Of a stretch of DNA of 64,000 nt, positions 58,704 to 64,000 are shown piece by piece. The stretch's first letter is position 1; each line of letters opens with the position of its first letter. The position numbers and the translations under genes are program-made. The notes beneath the pieces were generated by a model, which was not told the origin of the DNA, did no database searches, and was given only the letters and a program-made list of their open reading frames with translations. This DNA is from Actinoplanes lobatus (lineage in GTDB: Bacteria; Actinomycetota; Actinomycetes; Mycobacteriales; Micromonosporaceae). The stretch spans positions 2,237,001-2,301,000 of the forward strand of contig NZ_JACHNC010000001.1 in assembly GCF_014205215.1 (NCBI RefSeq). The letters are read 5' to 3'.

Positions 58704-59633
58704 ATGGCGGGCTGGGGGGTCGAGCGCGACGAGCGCGCGACGTGCCGGTCTCTGCCAGACACCCACGGCGGCTCCCCGCTCATGCCGTCCCACAGCCAGG
58801 GGGCGGAGCGGCGGACGGAGCGCCGCGCGGGCCGTACCGGATCCCGGTGGATCCTGCGTGCATTCGTCGTCGGAGGCCTGGCCGGAGCGGCCTGGCTGCT
58901 CACCGGCTCCGCCGCACACGCCGCGGACCACGATGACCTGCTCGGGTCCGCGTTGTCCGAGGTAGCGACGGTGACCGGGAACGAACCCACGGTCGGCGAA
59001 CTCCTCGAAGCGGCTGTCCGGCCGCTGGAGACGTCCATGCGGGTGGAGGCGATCGACGAGATCGTGGCCGAGGTGCCCGCGATCGACGGCGAGCCCGTCG
59101 GCGCGGCGCTGCGAACGGCGGCCGCTGCCCCGCGTGCCAGCGGTGGAACGGTGGACGACCGGGCGCAGGCCGAACCTGTTCCGGTGGAGTCTCCGCTGGA
59201 ACCGCCGGTGGCCGCTGCGGCCCCGGTGACCGTCGTCGACGTCACGGCTGCCGTACCGGATACGAAACGGCCGGATAAACCGGTCGTCACACGTACCGGA
59301 AAGGCGAAGCCGAAAATGGCTGAAGCCGTGGCCGGTAAGGCCAGGGCACAGCTCGGGTCCCACGTTCAACGGCGTATCCCGGCCGCCCGGCCGGCGCCGG
59401 AGACCGCCCGTGACGAGGTGCCCGATGACGGGCCCGCGCCACGGCGCATGAACCTCGGTGCAGTCAGCGGCATCCCGGCCGGCGGCTCGGGAGCGTCTCC
59501 GGAGGCCGGCTCGGTAGCCGTTCTTCCGGCCCGGCTCGCGAACGGCGCGGTGGCGAACCACCAGCTGCCGGTAGCGGCCGACGTCGAGGCCCGGCGGAAC
59601 GACGCCGAGGCACCGACCGTCTCGCCTGACTAG
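58704..59633 (+). CDS. Secreted Ala/Pro-rich protein of unknown function
   Basis: 309 residues from ATG 58704, after GAGGGG. A 45-residue basic leader precedes a hydrophobic segment at about 50-75 (WILRAFVVGGLAGAAWLLTGSAAHA) with an A-x-A cleavage site. The rest is Ala/Val/Pro-rich and charged, with no repeats or domains that I recognise. It lies just before the chaplin-domain gene and may be a wall or surface protein. Confidence 0.7.
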   Translation: MAGWGVERDERATCRSLPDTHGGSPLMPSHSQGAERRTERRAGRTGSRWILRAFVVGGLAGAAWLLTGSAAHAADHDDLLGSALSEVATVTGNEPTVGELLEAAVRPLETSMRVEAIDEIVAEVPAIDGEPVGAALRTAAAAPRASGGTVDDRAQAEPVPVESPLEPPVAAAAPVTVVDVTAAVPDTKRPDKPVVTRTGKAKPKMAEAVAGKARAQLGSHVQRRIPAARPAPETARDEVPDDGPAPRRMNLGAVSGIPAGGSGASPEAGSVAVLPARLANGAVANHQLPVAADVEARRNDAEAPTVSPD

Positions 59634-59907
59634 TGGCGGCGTTCCGCCAACCCTCCACCGGCGCTTCGTAGGGCGTCCGGACAGCGATTCCTGAACCGTT
59701 TGCGGACAAGCGGCGAATCGTCAAGGACTTGAGGGCATCACCTTCACCGCTATCGAAGCGTCATATCCGGGCGCGTGTCGACAGGCGGAGTCAGGGCTTG
59801 GAAATAGTGCCAGGGCACCGCTGCGCCCAAAAACTGTGGTTCCGGACCAAATAAATGAATACGCGGGAACAATTGCTGACCATTTTGCGAAAGGCAAATC
59901 TTTTCTG
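59634..59907. promoter_or_regulatory. Region before the chaplin-domain gene
   Basis: No gene. Its right end is poor in GC (ATAAATGAATACGCGGGAAC and on), unlike the surroundings. An in-frame GTG at 59836 would add 24 residues to the protein, but the typical signal peptide begins at 59908. Confidence 0.5.
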
Positions 59908-61440
59908 ATGAAGAAGACTTGGGTTCGTAAGACTCTGAGTGTCGGCGTCCTGGCCGCCGGCGCCCTCCTGCTGGCCCCGGCCGCGGTCGCCCAGGCCGAC
60001 GTCGACCAGGCAACCTTCAACAACTTCGGCGCGGCCAACGGCACCCAGGTCGCCATGCCGATCACCGTGCCGGTGAACCTGGTCGGCAACTCGGTGGGCG
60101 CCCTCGGCTCGGCGCAGGCGACCGGAGCCGGCGCCAACAAGGTCGAGAACGCTGGTGGCCGGACCAAGCAGCGCTCGTTCAACAACTACGGCGCTCTGAA
60201 CGGCACCCAGGTGGCCGTGCCGGTGAACGTGCCGGTCAACGTGTCCGGCAACGCCGCCGCCGTGGCCGGCCACGCGACCGCCAAGGGCGTCAGCGCCAAC
60301 CAGGTGGAGTCCGCCCGGACTCCCGAGAGCATCTGGGACGGCGGTCCCGCGGGCAGCAGCCCGGACCAGCTGAGCTACAACAACTACGGCGCCCTGAACG
60401 GCAACCAGGTGTCCGTGCCGATCAACATCCCGATCAACGCGTGTGGCAACGCCCTCGCGCTGATCGGTAGCTCGACCGCGAGCGGCATCTGCGCGAACCA
60501 GATCGGCCCGACCTATCGCATGGCCCACCCGCAGGAGAGCAAGAAGGCCGGCAAGCGCACCGAGAGCACCAGCGCTGCCGGTGGCGGCTTCGGCGACCAG
60601 GTCACGAGCAACAACTACGGTCTCCTGAACGGCAACCAGTTGTCCGTGCCGATCAACATCCCGATCAACGCGTGCGGCAACGCGATCGGCGTGCTCGGCT
60701 TCGCGAACGCGACCGGTGTCTGCGCGAACCAGATCGGTGGTGGCGGCGGCCAGCCGATCAGCTTCAACCCGGGTGGCGGTCACCCGGGCGGCGGTCAGAA
60801 CCCCGGTGGCGGCTTCCCCGGTGGCGGCTTCCCCGGTGGCGGCTTCCCTGGTGGCGGCTTCCCCGGCGGCGGTGTTCTCCCCGGTGGCGGCGTCCTCCCG
60901 GGCGGTGGCGTCCTCCCCGGCGGCGTTTTCCCCGGCGACGGCTACCCGGGCGGCTTCTTCCCCGGTGACCTCGACGAGGGCCCGGACTACGGGATCCTGC
61001 CGGTGCACAACTACGTGCCGTACTACCCGGTTCCGGACTACATCCTGGACGACTGCGACGAGTTCCTGGGTGACCTCGGCCCGGACGGCCCGCGGGACTA
61101 CTACCCCGGCTACCGGGGGCCGAAGTTCAAGGGCAACGGCATCGTCAAGGGCGCCGGCAACCAGGTCGTGCCGGGCGACGTCCGTGGCGACCAGGGCTAC
61201 AAGGGCGGCAAGGCCAATGCCAACGCCGGGTACGACAAGGGCGGCAACCGCGGCGACGACTTCCCGGCCGACACGAAGGACGACTTCGAGGGCCCGGCCG
61301 ACGACAACGACGTCAGCCCGGACAAGTACGGCAAGGGCAACGGTGGCCGGGAGAACGAGAAGTCCCCGGTCTCCGCGCTGACCAAGGACCTCGGCGCGGG
61401 CAACTTCGGCGGCCTCGACCTGCTCGACACCCTGCGCTGA
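59908..61440 (+). CDS. Multi-chaplin-domain secreted protein
   Basis: 510 residues from ATG 59908. Signal peptide MKKTWVRKTLSVGVLAAGALLLAPAAVAQA. Four chaplin (DUF320-type) domains follow: NNFGAANGTQVAMPITVPVN and NNYGALNGTQVAVPVNVPVN (both without Cys), then two with NNYGALNGNQVSVPINIPIN or NNYGLLNGNQLSVPINIPIN with INACGNA and a second Cys in ICANQI/VCANQI. A GGGFP repeat block (about 290-340) and a long acidic, Gly/Asp-rich tail end the protein. No LPxTG sorting signal is seen. Chaplins form hydrophobic amyloid films on aerial structures in streptomycetes; this is probably a surface film component. Confidence 0.9.
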   Translation: MKKTWVRKTLSVGVLAAGALLLAPAAVAQADVDQATFNNFGAANGTQVAMPITVPVNLVGNSVGALGSAQATGAGANKVENAGGRTKQRSFNNYGALNGTQVAVPVNVPVNVSGNAAAVAGHATAKGVSANQVESARTPESIWDGGPAGSSPDQLSYNNYGALNGNQVSVPINIPINACGNALALIGSSTASGICANQIGPTYRMAHPQESKKAGKRTESTSAAGGGFGDQVTSNNYGLLNGNQLSVPINIPINACGNAIGVLGFANATGVCANQIGGGGGQPISFNPGGGHPGGGQNPGGGFPGGGFPGGGFPGGGFPGGGVLPGGGVLPGGGVLPGGVFPGDGYPGGFFPGDLDEGPDYGILPVHNYVPYYPVPDYILDDCDEFLGDLGPDGPRDYYPGYRGPKFKGNGIVKGAGNQVVPGDVRGDQGYKGGKANANAGYDKGGNRGDDFPADTKDDFEGPADDNDVSPDKYGKGNGGRENEKSPVSALTKDLGAGNFGGLDLLDTLR

Positions 61441-61542
61441 CCGCGCGTGGTGGAAGGCCGGGTTGCGCCGGTCCCGGGCGCGACTCGCATCGGCACGTGA
61501 CGCCGATGACCGGTGCTCCTCCACAGCGCCGGTAGCAGTGAA

Positions 61543-61581
61543 ACGAACGGGAGTCTCCGTAACCAGGGGACTCCCGTTCGT
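61543..61581 (+). terminator. Terminator after the chaplin-domain gene
   Basis: Stem of at least 12 perfect pairs (61543-61554 with 61570-61581), extended by CTCC/GGGG, about 100 bases after the stop. Confidence 0.75.
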
Positions 61582-61610
61582 CGTTGCCGCTTCCCGAACG
61601 GTGAGATAAC

Positions 61611-61640
61611 CTAACGTCCGTTAAGCCTAACGAGCGTTAA
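61611..61640. promoter_or_regulatory. Two tandem TAACG-N2-CGTTA palindromes
   Basis: TAACG-TC-CGTTA (61612-61623) and TAACG-AG-CGTTA (61628-61639), 16 bases apart, just before the acyl-CoA dehydrogenase. A TetR- or MarR-type operator pair is likely. Confidence 0.65.
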
Positions 61641-61650
61641 GGGTGGGGCA

Positions 61651-62808
61651 ATGGTCGACTTCCGGCTCGGTGATGAGTATGCGGAGTTGCGCGACAGCGT
61701 GCGGCAGTTCGCGCAAGAGCAGATCGCGCCGGTGATCGCCGAGCACTACGAGAACAAGACCTTCCCGTACGAGATCGTGCGCCAGATGGGGAAGATGGGC
61801 CTTTTCGGTCTTCCCTTCCCGGAGGAGCACGGCGGGATGGGTGGCGACTACTTTGCGCTCTGCCTGGCCCTGGAGGAGCTGGCCCGGGTCGACAGCTCGG
61901 TCGCCGTCACCCTGGAGGCCGCCGTCTCGCTGGGCGCCATGCCGATCTTCCGGTACGGCACCGACGAGCAGAAGAAGCAGTGGCTCCCCCGGCTGACCAG
62001 CGGTGAGGCGCTCGCCGCCTTCGGCCTGACGGAGCCGGGCACCGGGTCGGACGCGGCCGGCACCACCACCCGGGCGGTGCTCGACGAGAGCACCGGCGAA
62101 TGGGTGATCAACGGGACCAAGGCGTTCATCACGAACTCCGGCACCGATATCACCTGCCTGGTCACGGTGATGGCGGTGACCGGCACCAACCCGGACGGCA
62201 GCAAGGAGCTGTCGACCATCATCGTTCCGTCCGGCACGCCCGGGTTCACGGTGGCGCCGGGCTACTCGAAGGTCGGCTGGTGTGCGTCGGACACCCACGA
62301 GCTGTCCTTCGACGAGGTCCGGGTGCCGGCCGGCAATCTGCTCGGCGAACGCGGCCGCGGCCTGGCCCAGTTCCTGCGCATCCTCGACGAGGGCCGGATC
62401 GCGATCGCCGCGCTCTCGGTCGGCCTGGCCCAGGGCTGCGTCGACGAGTCGGTGACGTACGCCGGGAACCGCACCGCCTTCGGCCGGCCGATCGGCGCCA
62501 ACCAGGCCGTCCAATTCCTGATCGCGGACATGGACATGCGCGCCCACGTGGCCCGGCTCGGCTACTACGACGCCGCCGCCCGGATGCTCGCCGGCGACGA
62601 GTTCAAGCGGTACGCCGCGATCGCCAAGCTGAACGCCAGCAACGCCGCCATGGAGAACAGCCGGTACGCCACCCAGGTGCACGGAGGCTACGGATTCATG
62701 AACGAGTCCGCGGTCGGCCGGTTCTACCGGGACGCCAAGATCCTCGAAGTCGGCGAGGGCACCTCCGAGGTGCAGCGCATGCTCATCGCGCGGGGCCTCG
62801 GACTGTAG
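61651..62808 (+). CDS. Acyl-CoA dehydrogenase
   Basis: 385 residues. FAD/substrate motifs: AAFGLTEPGTGSDAAGTTTRA, and the C-terminal YATQVHGGYGFMNESAVGRFYRDAKIL and then VGEGTSEVQRMLIAR, with the likely catalytic Glu in GEGTSE. It makes a trans-2 double bond in acyl-CoA for beta-oxidation or branched-chain amino-acid breakdown. Preceded by two tandem palindromes; convergent to the MarR gene seven bases away. Confidence 0.94.
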   Translation: MVDFRLGDEYAELRDSVRQFAQEQIAPVIAEHYENKTFPYEIVRQMGKMGLFGLPFPEEHGGMGGDYFALCLALEELARVDSSVAVTLEAAVSLGAMPIFRYGTDEQKKQWLPRLTSGEALAAFGLTEPGTGSDAAGTTTRAVLDESTGEWVINGTKAFITNSGTDITCLVTVMAVTGTNPDGSKELSTIIVPSGTPGFTVAPGYSKVGWCASDTHELSFDEVRVPAGNLLGERGRGLAQFLRILDEGRIAIAALSVGLAQGCVDESVTYAGNRTAFGRPIGANQAVQFLIADMDMRAHVARLGYYDAAARMLAGDEFKRYAAIAKLNASNAAMENSRYATQVHGGYGFMNESAVGRFYRDAKILEVGEGTSEVQRMLIARGLGL

Positions 62809-62815
62809 TGATCGA

Positions 62816-63301
62816 TCAGGCGGGCAGCGCGGACTCCGTGCTGCCCGCCGTCGCGCACGGGTTGACCGCGTCCCGGACCGTGCGCAGTGAATCCAGCAGC
62901 TGGGTCAGCTGCTCCTCGGGAAGCAACCCGACATACCACCGCTGGACCAGCTCCAGGTGGCCCGGCAGGACCTCGGTGAGCCGCTGCATGCCCTCGTCGG
63001 TGATGACCGCGTAGGAGCTGCGCCGGTCGCTCGCGCACGCCTCACGGCGGACCAGCCCGCTGCGCTCCATCCGGTCGACGACCCGGGTGACACCGCTCGT
63101 GGAGAGGGTGGTCTGCCCGGCCAGATCGGTCATCCGCAGGTGATTGCCGGGGGACCGGGCCAGCCTCATCAGCACCTCGAACTCCACCGGGGAGAGGCGG
63201 TGCTCCTCGAACTGCGCGGCCAGCCGGTTCATCAGGCCCGTATAGGCCTCCGCGAGCAGCCCGACAGCGGTGAGGCGTGGGTCGTCCAGGTCCGTGTTCA
63301 C
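62816..63301 (-). CDS. MarR-family transcriptional regulator
   Basis: 161 residues, GTG start. Winged helix: LSPVEFEVLMRLARSPGNHLRMTDLAGQTTLSTSGVTRVVDRMERSGLVRREACASDRRSSYAVITDEG. Divergent from the YceI gene, which it probably controls together with itself. Confidence 0.92.
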   Translation of the reverse strand: MNTDLDDPRLTAVGLLAEAYTGLMNRLAAQFEEHRLSPVEFEVLMRLARSPGNHLRMTDLAGQTTLSTSGVTRVVDRMERSGLVRREACASDRRSSYAVITDEGMQRLTEVLPGHLELVQRWYVGLLPEEQLTQLLDSLRTVRDAVNPCATAGSTESALPA

Positions 63302-63321
63302 GCTTCGACTCTAGCAGGCAC

Positions 63322-63352
63322 TTGACAGGAGGAATATTGCGGCGCATATAGT
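63322..63352 (+). promoter_or_regulatory. Possible promoter of the YceI gene
   Basis: TTGACA (63322-63327), a 17-base gap and CATATA (63345-63350), or 19 bases to TATAGT (63347-63352). It lies 50 bases before the YceI start. Confidence 0.5.
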
Positions 63353-63401
63353 TGCTCCGTCAGACAAGCATCCGGACCGAGCTTCGAGAGAAGGCAGTGT
63401 C

Positions 63402-63974
63402 ATGACCGTCAGCACCCGTGAGTTCGAAGGCCTCCAGATCCCCGCCGCCGGCACCTACGAGCTGGACGCGGCGCACAAGCGGGTCGGCTTCGTGGTGAAG
63501 CACCTCATGGTGAGCAAGGTCCGCGGCCAGTTCGCCGAGGCGACCGCCACCATCACCGTGGCGGAGAACCCGCTGGAGTCCGCGGTCGTCGCCTCCATCA
63601 AGACCGGCAGCGTCGAGACCGGCCAGGTCGACCGGGACAATCACCTGCGTACCGGTGACTTCTTCGAGGCCGAGAAGTACCCGACGATGGAGTACCGCAG
63701 CACCGGCGTGAAGTCGCACGCGGGCGCCGAGTTCGTCCTCGACGGCGAGCTCACCATCAAGGGCATCACCCGGCCGGTCGAGCTCGTCGTCGAGTTCGAG
63801 GGCGCCACCACCAGCCCGTACGGGCAGCATCTCTTCGGGTTCAGCGCGCACACCGAGATCGACCGGGAGGACTGGGGCCTGACCTACAACATGGCCCTGG
63901 AGACCGGTGGCGTGATGATCGGCAAGAAGGTCAAGATCGAGATCGAGGGCGAGGCCATCCTGCAGCAGGGCTGA
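63402..63974 (+). CDS. YceI-family lipid-binding protein
   Basis: 190 residues, ATG after GAGAGAAGG. YceI lipocalin-like pattern: GTYELDAAHKRVGFVVKHLMVSKVRGQF, then IKTGSVETGQVDRDNHLRTGDFFEAEKYPTMEYRST, and EIDREDWGLTYN. No signal peptide, so it is a cytosolic member. It binds isoprenoid-type lipids in its relatives. Divergent from marR. Confidence 0.93.
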   Translation: MTVSTREFEGLQIPAAGTYELDAAHKRVGFVVKHLMVSKVRGQFAEATATITVAENPLESAVVASIKTGSVETGQVDRDNHLRTGDFFEAEKYPTMEYRSTGVKSHAGAEFVLDGELTIKGITRPVELVVEFEGATTSPYGQHLFGFSAHTEIDREDWGLTYNMALETGGVMIGKKVKIEIEGEAILQQG

Positions 63975-64000
63975 TCGTCCTGATCGGAGAACGCCGTCCG

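Noticed and set aside
59836..59907. Upstream GTG start for the chaplin-domain protein
   Set aside because: It would put 24 polar residues ahead of a normal signal peptide and lacks a ribosome site.

Overview
The window is high-GC actinobacterial DNA centred on a chromosomal replication origin. The order trxB-trxA-cwlM / parB-parA-rsmG-jag-yidC-yidD-rnpA-rpmH / dnaA-oriC-dnaN-gnd-recF-dciA-gyrB-gyrA is the classic actinobacterial oriC neighbourhood. The genes dividing trxA/cwlM from parB, the ParB/parS set and a chaplin-type surface protein point to a filamentous, spore-forming actinomycete. A Micromonosporaceae (Actinoplanes-like) host is my inference; the sequence alone does not name the species.

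Layout. 1-8070: tail of a membrane pseudokinase/MurJ-associated protein, sigM with its anti-sigma factor, thioredoxin reductase and thioredoxin behind a SigR-like promoter, CwlM, a GNAT protein, a PLP aminotransferase and a D-Ala-D-Ala-ligase-like protein with an altered metal site. 8081-8459: five degenerate palindromic repeat units. 8459-9184: a HIT-like protein. 9185-17587: about 8.4 kb with essentially no intact host genes. It holds five perfect parS sites, a small DnaA-box group, a polypyrimidine tract, one intact IS256-family element with a target duplication, 9 copies of a 9-mer, 29 perfect copies of a 7-mer and a Nudix gene fragment. 17588-24184: the minus-strand parAB and rsmG-jag-yidC-yidD-rnpA-rpmH groups, each with a terminator, separated by a 1 kb spacer carrying CACC/GGTG palindromes. 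24779-38740: dnaA, oriC, dnaN, gnd, recF, dciA, a secreted TIMP-like protein, a hypothetical gene, gyrB, gyrA and a DUF3566 membrane protein. 38815-39195: tRNA-Ile(GAT), a DLW-39-type small protein and tRNA-Ala(TGC).

39309-53206: two ECF sigma/anti-sigma pairs, the second joined to an ABC exporter. Between them lie a lipoprotein, a Nudix hydrolase, an SDR protein, a YbaK deacylase, a DsbA-type protein, SufE, a CBS protein, prolyl-tRNA synthetase and an SseA sulfurtransferase. 53350-58545: an HSP90-family ATPase translationally coupled to a 931-residue TPR protein, then a TetR regulator. 58704-61440: a secreted Ala-rich protein and a 510-residue protein with four chaplin domains. 61651-63974: acyl-CoA dehydrogenase behind two tandem palindromes, a MarR regulator and a YceI protein.

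How it fits together. Replication initiation (DnaA/oriC/DnaN), helicase loading (DciA), topology (gyrase) and origin segregation (ParAB/parS) sit in one block. The most unusual part is the large gene-free parS-bearing segment next to parAB, which looks like an expanded, repeat-rich centromere-like region. The HSP90-TPR pair and the ECF-ABC cassette are the best candidates for poorly described multi-gene systems.
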